From the NCBI GenBank assembly GCA_027405735.1, contig JAPEHQ010000001.1, positions 4,650,001 through 4,714,000 on the forward strand: DNA of 64,000 nucleotides, written 5' to 3'. The notes below the pieces were generated by a model. That model made no database searches, was not told the DNA's origin, and saw only the letters and a program-made list of their open reading frames with translations. Below are positions 1-11,800 of the stretch, piece after piece. Within the stretch, counting starts at the first letter, position 1, and the number at the start of each line of letters is the position of its first letter. The stretch comes from Mucor racemosus. Taxonomy: Eukaryota; Mucoromycota; Mucoromycetes; Mucorales; Mucoraceae. The translations under genes and the position numbers were made by a program.

Positions 1-756
1 TAGTTAAAGATAAGACTTATATATATCATACGATTATCATTCAAAATTGAATCTGTTTGTTTTGTAAATATAGTGTGAATTAGCTGATATAATAGCTAAT
101 AAAAAAAAAAAGAAATACAAAAAACGATAGTAAGTCAACTAGAATATAGCAACCTTTATTGACTTTTAAGAATAAACTGAGCTTTAAGCACTATTATGTG
201 CAGTATTGTTGCCTAAAAATTGTTTTCTTCACATCACATAAAGTTTAAAATGTAAAAATTACTGATTTATTATTGATATCTCTCTCAATTCTAAATATTT
301 TGATATATGCCTTTACAAGCTAGATTATAGGTGTAACTCCCATATTAGCATTTGTATTAATGTTAAAGTACCTCAAAGCTTTTGAGATTTTAAGTATCTA
401 AAAATGTGAAAATTGTTATATGACATGTCGTTTTAATTACTCATAAATCAACATTAAGCCATTCTTGTATCGTATATTTGTAGTTATAATATGTGTCAGA
501 TATCTAGTTTGTTTTTGCACCAACTCGCTTGATTCTACTAGCTGTATGTTTGATGGAATAATGATATATATTTTTAAAATACCCTAATGACGAGATTTGT
601 AATATTGCTTAAATTGTCGAGATCAGTTGGGTATAAATCGATGAATAAAAACCTCCAAGCATCTGGAGAGTACTTGATTGCATCGTCGAGCCTCTTGACA
701 TTAATTACATCCTCATGTTATTCACAAGGTAGATACAATTAAAAGCTATTCTGCAT
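1..756. other. Intergenic, no gene seen
   Basis: AT-rich sequence with no ORF resembling a protein. No terminal repeats or structural RNA signature were recognised. It lies beside a copy of the roughly 1.1-kb dispersed repeat and may be older repeat debris. Confidence 0.5.
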
Positions 757-1900
757 TCTTTTTTTGTTTCGGTGAAAAATCAAAAAAATAATGCATGTTA
801 CAGCTTAAAACTTATGATAGCTGGGTTCCAAATTGATTCGTCAAATCGAACAGAAAATGACCAAAAAAAAAAAACCAAAATTGTTTAAAAGCTCATGAAC
901 TACAACGTAAGTAGTCCTAGCGTGTTAAAAGGTTTTCGTACAGTTTTGGATTCTTCACCCATCTAAACAAAGCTTAGACAGATGTTTTATATTAAATTTA
1001 ACATAAAATACGATTGAAAATTTTGAGGTATTTGGTAAATACACATCACTTTTCATAAAAATGTTTCCAACCTAAATAATTAAGATGATGTACAGCAAAA
1101 TTATTTATTGATCTAGCTATTGATTAACGTTCTAGGTGTATTTTTTGTAGAAAAAACGAGATTCCCGTCAGTTTTTTTTTCAAATTCAGAATTTGGGATG
1201 AGTGTATACAAATGAAAAATTGAAGTTAGAAGCGAAGATATCTCATTGTACACACTTTTGAGGATATCTCCACGAAAAATCAATATTTTGAAAAGAGCTG
1301 AATTGCATCCAGTAGATCTCAACAGGCACCACAAGATAAATGTAAAAAACATTACTACTCAATATAACGAATGTTTTGCAATCTACTTCAAAAATGTCAA
1401 AAAAATAAATTAAGAAAAAATTGCTTCAAATTTTTTTGTTCTGAAATACGTTATAGAGCACTTTAAAACAAATAAGTTTTATTATTAGAAAGTGTTAGTA
1501 TAGCTTAATTTTTTGTAGAGATACGAAGGCTCAAAAGTTTTAATTTTTAGCAGCGAGATATGTGTAAAAATCTGAAACATTAACATTAGAAGCGTTATAC
1601 CAACTGCAAAAGATAGGATATTTCCGGATACTCGTTTTTGAATTAAAGTTGAACATCTCAGGTACATTGGTATGTAATTTTTTCTTGATATTATTTAGTG
1701 AAAAAAAAGCGGATCAAGGATGAAAAATGATACCCAGCTTTCAAGGGAAAAGCAGTGAGTTCTATGTTTTACCTGCTTTCAAATCTTTTGTGAGATATAA
1801 AATAAATTTAGGAACAGATAGCATAATGTAACCAATTCATATCTATTTAGCAGTATCTAAGGTATATCCTAAAAGTAATTAGCATGAGGTTAGTTATAAA
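757..1900 (-). repeat. Dispersed ~1.1-kb repeat family A, copy 1
   Basis: This stretch is clearly related to segments near 23255-24420 (same orientation) and near 30495-31585, 42545-43600 and 63487-63905 (opposite orientation). Shared phrases include a GATATCTCC-ACGAAAAATCAATATTTT-like block, the block around 1190-1215, and a GC-richer edge near 1905 related to GGGCACGCTCCGA. Short minus-strand ORFs inside the copies look alike but carry scattered stops, and no transposase or reverse transcriptase motif is visible. It is best called a non-autonomous or decayed repeat. This copy is the most diverged of the long ones; boundaries are approximate. Confidence 0.75.
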
Positions 1901-2533
1901 AAAGAGGACGTGCTCCGAGTTTGTAGATTGGGAAGTTTGAAATTAATTGTTCGAAAATTCAATTTTTCTCAATTACCTATAAATAACCTGTCAAAATTTG
2001 TTTTTACAAATGAATTGTATCTTTTGTCTAAGGCACAATTATTCAAGTTATTACAGCAAATTAAAGGCTTTTCAATTATAGAGAATAATAAGACACAACA
2101 ATGCAAAATTTAGCATAAAATAAGGCATCATTAATTACTGATATCTCTTCTATGTACTTTACATGAGCGAAATTTAGCTTTTAACCAGTGGAAAAGCGAA
2201 AAGGCAAACAGTTGAAGAGTTCAATCTAAATTATGAAGCCGGGTAAATGAAAATAGCGAAAGTTGCATTTATTTGAAGCACTTTAATATTTTGTATTTTG
2301 CAGTTGCTCATTAAGAGAATAAAATGGAGTGGCAATATTATGTAACGAATTTGATATAATACCTAATGCTTGGTTAAATTCCTGAGAGCGTTAGAAAAAA
2401 TTCAATGCATAGCAATGCATTGAGCATCGTTAGTTTTTTCGTTATTTCATGTTGCAAATGATAAAATAGAGTAGCAAATGCACTTTCAACATCTGAATTC
2501 AACTGAATATGCATTGCTAACATTAAACATCAT
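1901..2533. other. Upstream region of the SURF6-like gene
   Basis: A short open frame on the plus strand at 1910-2113 does not resemble a known protein and continues the edge of repeat A. The rest is AT-rich and includes the repeated word AATGCATAGCAATGCATTG near 2404. No gene is supported. Confidence 0.4.
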
Positions 2534-2549
2534 GGTCACATTTGTGACC
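2534..2549. promoter_or_regulatory. 16-bp palindrome upstream of the SURF6-like gene
   Basis: GGTCACATTTGTGACC: two 7-bp arms around a TT centre, about 115 bp before the start codon. Dimeric transcription factors bind sites of this shape, but no specific factor can be named. It could be chance. Confidence 0.3.
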
Positions 2550-2663
2550 ACAATTACCATGTAAACAGCCACAATACTTTTTTTTTTTTTTTTCCAATTC
2601 ATCTTGACATCCAGATTTCAACAAATTTTTTTAGTAAAATTTTGTTGTTTATTCATCAATAAA

Positions 2664-4042
2664 ATGGTACAAAATCATATAATTGACACTCTGTCTGATC
2701 GTCTTATGCACGATGTTCAGATTTTTGACGATTTATTGAAGCTTATACCCGCAAAGTTTTACGTAATGGATAAGAGCGAAGAAGCCAATGGCAAATTCCA
2801 ATACAATAAACGTAAGAAGGCACCCAAACAAGCCATTAAGGAGGCCACCAAGAAAGCAAAGAAAGCAAAGCTTGATCCTAGCAATGCAAAGTCGATAACA
2901 GAAGTTCAAGAAGAAAAGGCAAAGCAGCTTGCTGAAGAAGAGCAAAATAAATCCGACGCCGAATCTGCTGATGAGGAGGAAGTTGAGGATGATGAGGATG
3001 ATGAGGATGTACAAGAAGAATCTGAAAAAATGGAAATTGATTCAGGTGCTTTCAGTGGACTTGATGACAACGAATCTATTACTACCGATTCTGCAACTCC
3101 TCAAGAGCCTGGTAAGCTTTTAAAATTTGTAAATAATATTTGTTAATTTTTTAACATTTTTGCTTTTTTTCTTTGCAGCAAATGTTCAACCTATGGAAAA
3201 GAGTGATATTGCTCAACTTCGTAACCGTCTTCATGAACGTATTAGTCAATTACGCCAAAAGCGTAACGCACCCGGTGCAAACACTGCCAACCCTAGAAGT
3301 CGTGAAGACATTTTGGCCGCTAGAAATAAAAAGAAGGAAGATAGAAAGAAGGCAATAAAGGCACAAAAAGAAAAGGGTGGTAAAGCCGCTTCTGAAGAAC
3401 TCGTTAAATTTGATGATAGAAAGGTAAAATCAACTGCGATCTTTGAAATAGTCATATAGATTAATGTCTAAACTATTTAATACATAGGTCTTTGATAAAA
3501 CTCGTCCCTCTGCTGATTCTGTCAAGATGGATGGTGATGTTTTCTTTGGTAAGCTTGCTGTTGGTGGTGATAAAGATCAAAAGAAGAAGAAGGGGCCTTC
3601 TGATGCCAAGACACAATTGAAGATGCTCGAAGCAAAGAAGGAAAAGATTGATAAGCTCAAGGAAGAAAATAAATCCAAGGCCGATGAGATGATTGAAAAG
3701 GAAGAGTGGAATAAGGTGATTGCCTTGGCCACTGGTGAAAAGCCCAAGGATGATGCTAAATTATTAAAGAAGACTATCAAGAGACAAGAGAAACTCAAGA
3801 CAAAGAGTGGTCAAGAGTGGAATAAACGTATTGAAAAGGTCAAATATGACGAAAAGAAGCACATCAAGAAGAGAGAAGAAAACATTAAAGCAAAGGCTGA
3901 TGAAAAGAAGAATAAAAAGAGAGGTATCAAGGTTAAACCTACTGCTGCCAAGAAGGCTCGTCCTGGTTTCGAAGGTGGTAAACGTAGTAAGGGTGGTAAA
4001 GTGACAAAACCCAGTGCCCCTAACAACAAGGGCAAGAAATAA
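2664..4042 (+). CDS. SURF6/Rrp14-like ribosome biogenesis protein
   Basis: Three exons, 2664-3111, 3179-3423 and 3488-4042, join in frame to 415 aa with GT-AG introns of 67 and 64 bp. The start is the ATG at 2664; an upstream in-frame TTG is not credible. The protein is extremely lysine-rich. It has an N-terminal segment resembling the Rrp14 N-terminus (residues 1-45), an acidic linker (about 95-140), and a SURF6-type core beginning around the segment that reads IAQLRNRLHERISQLR. A basic coiled tail ends in a KKARPGFEGG-like block typical of SURF6. Family members are nucleolar proteins that bind nucleic acid and act in pre-rRNA processing and 60S/40S assembly. It stands alone, with T- and A-rich flanks. 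Confidence 0.88.
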
Positions 4043-4653
4043 ATTCAACAAAATAACCTCTGTAATGTAGTTTTATAATTTTTTCCAGCATTTCTCTTTC
4101 CTTTTTTCTTTTATTATTATTATTTCCATATACAAAATCTTCTCCTCCCACTACCTCACTGTCGTTTTTTTTTTACCTACACAAAATATATTATGATGCA
4201 TTTTTTCTTTTTTTCTTTTTTTTTGTTTTGATATTTTATCATCAAGTATTTTGGAAACAAAATAAAAACCACATATTGAAAGTTATTTTATGGACTACTA
4301 CATTGGCAATTTGATGATTTTTGCCATCTGTCAAAAAAAAAAACGGAGTGCTGGCATTTCGATTTGAAATCGTATATCCTTTTGACAATGGATTATTATT
4401 TGATGAAAAAAAAAATAAAAAAAAAAAAAAAAATATAGCCATAATCTTGACATGCTAAAATTTATTCTTTATGTTTTTAATTGTGTAAAGCAATGTAGAG
4501 TAGCTCAAAGAGAATCCTTTGAAATATGGGAATCGAAAACTTGAATCTTGCGAATATAATAATTACCATATTAGTAAATACCATACAGCTTGGTCAATTT
4601 GTACAACAACTTACCAGGTTCAAGCCTCCGCTGATGCAGCACCGCTGCCGTCC
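4043..4653. other. 3' flank of SURF6-like gene, low complexity
   Basis: T-rich tract at about 4080-4240 and A-homopolymer stretches at 4390-4435. A minus-strand open frame over 4242-4442 encodes mostly Phe from the A runs and is not a gene. The last part (4610-4653) is unusually GC-rich and lies just past the 3' end of the Fanzor remnant. Confidence 0.5.
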
Positions 4654-5182
4654 CTATATGCTCGTTTCTTGAGTAGAAAGCATTGGTCTTGGTGAAAATA
4701 CCAGTATAGGATTGACATTAAAAATTAAACTAGAAAAGCTAGATACAGCAATAGCTAAAGTGGATGTTTTGTCTCTTGATTGAATTGGCTTGTGAGATCT
4801 GACAGAAGTATATCTTGGATTAAGGCACCAAAAAGCATCATTTACAGTCTTTTTTGCTGGTTTATCTTTGCTAGTTCTTTTCGGATGTGTGAGTGTACCA
4901 AAACAAATCATACAAGCTTGGGATGTCTTGTGTTCATTTGTAAAATGGATATTAGAAGAAACAGCATGCAGTTTTGGCTTCCATTTACCTCCGTATTTTA
5001 GATGGCCTTTCAGCCTCGAACCAACGCAAGTGCCTCTATCCCCAATAAACATTATAAGGGACGTTTGTGGACGTCTACCAACGTAAAAAAGATTTCTTTG
5101 GAGGCAGCACTGAAGCGAAATCTTGTTTAATTCGCCATTTTCTTTGAAGATACGTATAATACTGAATATGAATAATGAAGAA
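4654..5182 (-). pseudogene. Decayed Fanzor (eukaryotic TnpB-like nuclease) C-terminus
   Basis: Reading leftward from about 5182 the frame stays open for roughly 175 codons and ends at a natural-looking C-terminus at 4654. It contains FIGDRG, a glycine-rich GSRLKGHLKYGGKWKPK block, then TSQACMICFGTL (a CX2C half of a zinc ribbon), FWCLNP, and an SRDKTSTLAIA segment whose Asp fits the RuvC-III position. This is the order seen at the C-terminus of Fanzor/TnpB RNA-guided nucleases carried by mobile elements. The expected second Cys of the distal CX(4)C pair appears replaced by Tyr (CLNPRY). The RuvC-I region and most of the N-terminus are absent; upstream frames are closed by stops near 5185. An ATG at about 5052 is internal. 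It is a truncated relic, not an active nuclease. Confidence 0.65.
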
Positions 5183-6991
5183 ATTCAAACCGACTACAAT
5201 ACAAATTTCTTGTATTATCTCATCTTAAAAGATAATTGTTATATTCTATACTGTCATTACTTCAGCATCCACAATGAATTTATCTCAATGATCCTAAACA
5301 CTACAGTAGTATACTTGATTGGGCAAATTACATAATTGAAAGTGAGTTTAGGAACAATTGTCTATGCTAAACTAAATTTATCTATATTATAAATGTCATA
5401 AATTGGGCCAGCAAAAATAATATAGTAGATGCATAAAGGAGCTATGGCATGCTAACATTGCATTGTAATATGGATTGCCCTGTAAGTTTAGTGTGTAAAA
5501 TATATTATACTCGCAAGGTTCAAGGCTTGCATATGGGAATGATGGCGGCGGTTTAAATCAATCGTTGTTGGCTATTACAAATTTATCATGATAATACGCT
5601 TAATCCCGGAAACAACAAACAATGAATGCCTAATATTTCAATAGGTATTTAATAACGATACAATATGAATTAGTGACTATTAACTATTAGATTGAATATT
5701 TCAGAACATTCTATACATGGTGAAAAGCAAATGCATTGATTGTAACTTTTCATTCTTTAAAAGTATGTTTGTCGAGTTTATTCATTAGCATAATGACCGG
5801 AACGGTGTTTTGCACTTTTTCTTTCTTCATTAAAGCCGTTGTATTAGGAAAAATAAAGATGCTTTATTATATGCATGTTGTTTTATTTCGGTAAATCAAA
5901 AGAACAAAAGCATGCATAAAATACTGATGAAACTTGTGTTTTACATGGAATGCAATGTGCTGTATAATATATAATTGTTTAAAGCATACAATACATGATA
6001 TCAGATTTATTACGTAGTCTTAATTGTTGTTTTCTGTACACGAGTATACAAATATGTTAATTTACGAAAGTATGTATACTTGAAAGAAGGTTTAACTAAA
6101 ATTTGTAATTTACCGGGTGTTCGCATTCCTATCAGATTTGCCGTACTTTTTTTTGTGGCATATCTAAGAATAGATTTAATATCATTATTTCAACTGGTGG
6201 TAGACTAAAATATACAAGCGCTAACAACAATAAAGCACATCTTATTACACAACAGATAATATACATCAGTTAGATCATCTTATCGCAATATTATTGCTGT
6301 CATGTTTACTTTTTTTTATCAATCTGCAAGTTGTATAATGATATAAAAAGAGATGCATAGCTTAGGGCGTATGATTTGAAATGTAATGTAAGGGAAAAAA
6401 GGTTCCGATGTAGCAACTAAACTGTTTCAGGCTTGATACTATAATACTATTAAATTAGAGGCAATGACTCCTCGAATTGTCACAATGACTTATTTTTAGT
6501 AAATTAACTTTGTATAAAGCTAATATAGAGGGAGTATTTGTCTATATGTTGTTGTTAATGACAAAAGGGAGGCTATTAAAGAAGAATTCGCATCTGATTT
6601 TTATATACATACATTCATAGGGTCTTAAAATATTCAGTTATTTATGATACGATCAGATTCAAGTTTGCTCTAGGAGTTCCGTTTAACCAACAGATGGCAG
6701 CAGTAGCAATAGTAATATTCATCCTTGTTCTATTAAATATCCCATTTACCACGTGATTATTCATTGAGAAATAGTTGTATACTATATACCGCATTGACGT
6801 ATTGAACACGATTATTGCTTGAAGTAGTAATTGAAAGCATTAACGTGCATTAGTACATTAGTTTGTGTAAATATATATTTATACAACTTGTGAGAGGTCC
6901 ATATACTACAATCTTTACATGGTAAAAAAGACAATAAAAGAAACACGTTATATACAATATAAAGGGGTTAATAAAAGCATCTATTAGTCAT

Positions 6992-7057
6992 AAAGGAAAG
7001 GGTCTATGTCATCTGGATTGATGAATATACCGTACATAGACCTAGGCCCTTCCTTTT
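6992..7057. repeat. Long inverted repeat (stem-loop)
   Basis: The left arm AAAGGAAAGGGTCTATGT pairs with the right arm around 7034-7056 (ACATAGAC, a short bulge, then CCCTTCCTTT). The loop is about 20 nt and a T run follows. It is not near a coding 3' end. It could be a small foldback element or the stem of a non-coding RNA. Confidence 0.45.
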
Positions 7058-7414
7058 TAGATTTGATAATTTCTTTATCAAAATGCATGATTATTATAAT
7101 ACATATAACTTTACTATCGGTCTACATACTGTTGTATCTATATGAAATTATTTCCTTTTTATAACATATCACCCTCTCGTAATAGATGTTATACATTGAA
7201 TTGATTATTCAAATCTTCCTCCCCCTCCCCCTCTTTTTCTTTGCTATTAATCTGATCCCCTATTAAAAAAACGAGTTGCATGAATAATTCCACTAAAATG
7301 GGGTATTTGATTTTGGAAAATATGAAAGCCCAGGATTATGATTGAAAAAAAGCTATCATGCGGGATTGACTCTACATGCCTATATAAACGTGATAACCGT
7401 GTATATATGGGTTT

Positions 7415-7440
7415 TATATATATATATATATATATATATT
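7415..7440. repeat. TA dinucleotide microsatellite
   Basis: About 12 TA units in intergenic DNA, part of an AT-rich promoter-distal region. Confidence 0.8.
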
Positions 7441-7559
7441 TGCACAACAGTATTTTAAACTACATGTACAGTTCAATTTGCATTGTTTAAACTACTTTTT
7501 TTGTCATTGTCAATAAATAACAAACATGTTGAATTTTTGGCTTGTAAAATAGTCTTTTT

Positions 7560-7745
7560 CTGCATATTCTTTATAACATCCTTTTCTCCTCTTCCTCCTC
7601 TCCTTCTCCTTATATAAAGAGCTAGTCTTTGTCTATCTCCTTTTATCATTTAGAATATAATTTACATCTCATTCTCTCTTTCTTTTTGCTTTTCTCTCTT
7701 TCTCTTTCTCTTTCTCTATTCCCTCCTTCTCCCCTCGCTTTACTA
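7560..7745 (+). promoter_or_regulatory. Polypyrimidine (CT-rich) promoter/5' UTR tract
   Basis: Nearly continuous C/T on the sense strand, with repeated CTTTCTCTTTCTC units, ending about 25 bp before the ATG at 7771. Similar sense-strand pyrimidine tracts precede the genes starting at 27835 and 44732, so it looks like a shared promoter style. Fungal CT tracts commonly mark transcription start regions. Confidence 0.5.
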
Positions 7746-7770
7746 TATTTTTAATTTGTGCTTTGTTTAC

Positions 7771-8976
7771 ATGGCAAATACCTTTTCTGCTCTTTCATTA
7801 AAGAGACATCGTTCTGCAGGCGCCACATCTAAAAAAGAATCAAAACTAAATGCTATGATAAACAGACTTGCAAATTCATTCCATAATAACGCAAATAATA
7901 ATAATAATAAGAAGAGAAAACAATTCACTAATACATCAGGAAATGTTAATCGACGGTCTTCATTAAGTGCAATCATTGATTATTTTCGATCTTCAGAAGA
8001 ACAAGATGAACAGCATCCATTTGCTAATGATGCTTGGTTTGAGCAAAACCGATATAAACAACAAAAAAAGACAAACAATGCAAGTACAATACATAATGAA
8101 CATGTTTCATCGTTACCTATTAATAACAACAAAAACAACACTGGCATTTTGATGAAACATAAATCACCAAATGCTTCACTATTTAATACAAAACCTCAAC
8201 AGCAAAGATACCATCATCGACATACACAAAGTACTCAATCTGCCATTACAACAGCAACAACAAGAAGAAAAAAAGCAAGCCATATCCGACATTATTCACA
8301 TGTATCTTGTATTTCTGCCTCCAATATCACTGTAAAATCAGAAGATTTAACAGCCAAAGAATTTGCAGATATCGCAGGAATTAGAATTTTATCTGAAGAT
8401 GACGATAATGATTTTGAAAACGACAATGAATATTCTTTGATGAGAAAGAAAATATGTACATTTTGTGGTGATGAAGAAAATGATATACCATCCTTAATTA
8501 TAACATCGAATCGAATATTGAGAAATAATGATATTAATAATAGCAGTGTATATAACAGAAGTGAAATAATGATTGATGATGATGAAGAAGAACAAGATGA
8601 AGATTTACAAGAATACGACGATAGTATGTTTGAAGAACCTCAAATTTGGGATCAAGATTTTTGGCAAAGACCAGGCCAAACCGAAGAATTACCAGAGCCA
8701 GCGAGTAAAGCAACAACCTCAAATGCAAATGTAATAGAACAACCACCTATTTTACATGAACTAAAACGTAATAGTCAATACAACATGACATTGAATCAAG
8801 ATACTTTTATCAAAAAAGGTAGATTTGAGATCCACCTCAATAGTACAGCACCCAACAACATGATTGAGTCAATTGCTGCTGCACCTAAAATCCAAAGACC
8901 TGATGCATCGTCAGTAGTAGTTGAATGGAAACGTAAATCAAAGCCCACTACATTGAAACATCAAGTCACTGCATAG
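7771..8976 (+). CDS. Low-complexity acidic/Asn-rich protein, function unknown
   Basis: An uninterrupted 401-aa frame. The start is the ATG at 7771, directly after the polypyrimidine tract; an in-frame TTG upstream is ignored. The N-terminus is basic (FSALSLKRHRSAGATSKK), followed by Asn runs, a Ser/Asn/His-rich middle, an acidic stretch at about 205-225, and a short CTFCGDEEND motif near residues 230-239. A second acidic block (DDDEEEQDEDLQ) lies near 270, with a conserved-looking segment rich in W and F after it (PQIWDQDFWQRPGQ). No catalytic or known domain was recognised. The absence of introns and consistent codon use support a real gene. It is probably disordered and regulatory, but that is inference. 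Confidence 0.7.
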   Translation: MANTFSALSLKRHRSAGATSKKESKLNAMINRLANSFHNNANNNNNKKRKQFTNTSGNVNRRSSLSAIIDYFRSSEEQDEQHPFANDAWFEQNRYKQQKKTNNASTIHNEHVSSLPINNNKNNTGILMKHKSPNASLFNTKPQQQRYHHRHTQSTQSAITTATTRRKKASHIRHYSHVSCISASNITVKSEDLTAKEFADIAGIRILSEDDDNDFENDNEYSLMRKKICTFCGDEENDIPSLIITSNRILRNNDINNSSVYNRSEIMIDDDEEEQDEDLQEYDDSMFEEPQIWDQDFWQRPGQTEELPEPASKATTSNANVIEQPPILHELKRNSQYNMTLNQDTFIKKGRFEIHLNSTAPNNMIESIAAAPKIQRPDASSVVVEWKRKSKPTTLKHQVTA

Positions 8977-9250
8977 CCTTATATATTTATTATGTGTGTG
9001 TATGTAAATCCTGTATAAAATGATTGACTCATAACGCTTAATTACAACACAAATCATTCTACTTTCTTTCCTTTAAAAAACATTTGTAACCAATAAAAGT
9101 AACTGGATTTTACTGAGTCATTTAGAATAAGAATATAAACGATGCAGCCAATAACTTTTGATAATTAAAACGCAGTTTTACATATAAGAGTTCAATGAGA
9201 TATCAAACATCTTCCATCTTTCTTTTTTTTTCACAATTTCTTATATTAAA

Positions 9251-11007
9251 ATGGAAAGCTCGACTCATTCCCCTTCTGATACTGTCATCACTCAACATCA
9301 ACCTGATGCTCCTGAGCATCCTGATTATTTACGCATGATCTTGACAGCTCGTGTCTATGACATTGTAAAAGAAACTCCACTTCAAGAAGCTGTTAATCTT
9401 AATGCAAAACTTGGTTCTAAAATCTATCTTAAGCGCGAGGATTTACACCCTGTATTTTCCTTCAAGATTCGTGGTGCTTATAATCGTTTAGCTCACTTGA
9501 CTGACGAAGAAAAAAAGAGAGGTGTCATTGCTTGTTCTGCTGGTAAAATATATATATTTTTTGAAACATTTCATTTTCAAAAACTAAATCAATTTGATAG
9601 GTAATCATGCTCAAGGCGTTGCTATCTCGGCTCAAAAATTAGGTATTAAAGCCAAGATTGTTATGCCCGTACCTACACCTGCTATTAAGGTAAATTTTTA
9701 ATACATTTGATATAATACAATTCTAATATTCTCCCCCCCCCCCATTATTAGTGGCGTAATGTCGCAAGACTTGGTGCCGAAGTTGTTTTGTTTGGAAATG
9801 ATTTTGACGAGGCGAAAAAGGAATGTGCTAGATTGACAGCTGAGGAAGGCCTCTTGGATATTCCTCCCTTTGATGATCCTTATGTCATTGCTGGTCAGGG
9901 TACTGTTGGTATAGAAATTTTAAGACAGCATGATTTGAACAAGATATCTACTATTTTTATCCCCATCGGCGGTGGAGGTTTAATCGCTGGTGTTGGTAGT
10001 TATGTCAAACGCATTGCACCTCATATTAAAATTATTGGTGTTGAGACTATTGACGCTTGTGCAATGGATCAAAGTTTGAAAGAAGGAGATCGTGTGTTGC
10101 TGAATGAAGTTGGTTTATTTGCTGATGGCGCTGCTGTTCGTATGGTCGGTAAAGAAAACTATCGATTAGTAACTAGCTTGATTGATGATATTGTGCTTGT
10201 CAACAATGATGAAGTTTGTGCTGCTATCAAGGATGTTTTTGAAGGTAAACTTACATAATTAAGCTGCCATATTTGTTATTAATTTTCTATTCATTCTATT
10301 CAGAAACCCGTTCTGTATGCGAACCTACAGGTGCTCTTTCATTAGCTGCTATCAAAAAATACATTCGTCTTCACCCTGAAACCAAAACTGATGTTCATAT
10401 CTCCATCGTTTCTGGTGCCAATGTCAATTTTGATCGTCTTCGTTTTATTGCCGAAAGAGCAGAATTGGGTGAAAAGACTGAAGCTTTTTGTACTGTTATA
10501 ATTCCCGAGAGACCAGGAAGTTTTATGAGCATGATTAACCAAGTTAATCCCCGGGCTGTCACCGAGTTTTCTTACCGTTATTCAGATCCTGATGAAGCTC
10601 ATATTTATATTTCTTTCAAGGTCAAAGATTTGGAAACAGAAGTAACGCAGATTTTAGACGGCTGGAGTAAACATGGTTTCCGTGGTACCGATGTGAGTGA
10701 TAATGAGTTGGCTAAATGCCATGCTCGTTATATGGTAGGTGGCAGCAGACCTGTCAATGAGCGTGTATTCCGATTTATATTCCCTGAACGTCCTGGTGCA
10801 TTGATGCGATTCTTGGAAGGATTAGATTCTACTTGGAATGTATCATTATTCCATTATCGTAATCATGGTGATGATATGGGCAAGATATTCTTGGGTGTTC
10901 AAGTTCCTCCTGAGGAATCTTCTCAATTCAATGAATACTTGGTCAAACTTGGTTATCAGTACATAGAAGAGACAGATAATGTGGTATATAAATCATTCTT
11001 GTGTTAA
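9251..11007 (+). CDS. ILV1: Threonine dehydratase, biosynthetic (isoleucine pathway)
   Basis: Four exons, 9251-9542, 9601-9689, 9752-10244 and 10304-11007, join in frame to 525 aa with introns of 58, 62 and 59 bp; intron 2 contains a C homopolymer. The enzyme deaminates threonine to 2-oxobutanoate using PLP, the first step to isoleucine. The PLP lysine sits in [10 protein letters not shown] (Lys72), and GGGGLIAG is the phosphate-binding glycine loop (about 240-250). Two C-terminal ACT-like regulatory domains follow (from about residues 350 and 430), including TEFSYRY and [12 protein letters not shown]; they bind isoleucine in the family. Similarity to yeast Ilv1 is end to end, but the N-terminus starts [10 protein letters not shown] and lacks an obvious mitochondrial presequence. 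It could be cytosolic, or an upstream targeting exon could be missed. Confidence 0.95.
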
Positions 11008-11490
11008 GCAATCAATAGATAATACACTGTAAAAGTTGTAAACATAGACAAATGTTGTAAATAGAAATACTCATCTCACATTCTCCCACTATTACTACCC
11101 ATTCATTAAATAAATCAATAAACCTCAGAAAAATATAAATGTTACCACTATAAAGATATCGTTATAGGCAATCTTGAAAACTGTTATAAGTGCTCATTGA
11201 TAAGCTATCGTCGCAGAATAGTTGGACTGGGTGTGTAATGGTGGCTGCAGTGGTAACAACAGGTTAACTGTTTTCTTTTTGTTGCTGATAAATATATATA
11301 TATTTATATATCCAAAGGATGACAAAACAATAGGAGCGTGGTATCATTTCAAAAGATAGACCGAATGTAAATTAATCCACTTATACTTGAGATGCAATAA
11401 GATGTAATGTGAACAGAGTTTCAGCGTTAAGCAGATGTTGCATGCTTGAAACCATTCTGTTTTATATTCAGCAGACGACAGGGATCAAGT

Positions 11491-11800
11491 TTCTAATGAG
11501 TTCACAATACGCTGCGAAAATTAAATATACTCGATCTTGAGGCGCCTCGACAAGTTCCACCGTTATAATTCCTGAATTCCATAAGTCAAATACAAAACAG
11601 ACATAAATACTAATAAAGTTTCGACCTGAAAACCTTTACTTGTGAACTAGACTTGGTAACAAGAATAATGCTAGGTCTACTTGCTGACATCAAAATAATA
11701 AATTGCATGCAGATAACATGGAATAGACAAGGTATTGCAAGTACTATAGTAAGCTTTGTTGCTATGATGTATTGAAATTAAGCCATTGTCATTGAATTTG
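11491..11800 (+). repeat. Dispersed repeat B, copy 1
   Basis: Direct repeat of 62866-63213: both share GAGTTCACAATAC, ACTAATAATAAAG-like, CTTGTGAACTAG-like and GATCTACTTGCTG-like words in the same order, with clear divergence (several indels). Non-coding. Its ends are not obvious inverted repeats. Two copies 51 kb apart imply an old transposition or a dispersed element family. Confidence 0.65.

Larger units (their letters stand above)
5183..7555. other. Intergenic, no gene seen
   Basis: No convincing ORF on either strand. A plus-strand frame at 5123-5335 lies opposite the Fanzor relic and continues beyond it. There is a GC-richer patch around 5510-5560, a stem-loop at 6992-7057 and a TA dinucleotide run near 7415. 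Confidence 0.5.

Noticed and set aside
4610..4660. tRNA or SINE B-box (AGGTTCAAGCCTCC)
   Set aside because: No matching A box or acceptor pairing at the right distance; more likely part of the Fanzor element 3' flank.
5123..5335. Plus-strand 70-aa frame
   Set aside because: Lies antisense to the Fanzor relic and beyond; no features.
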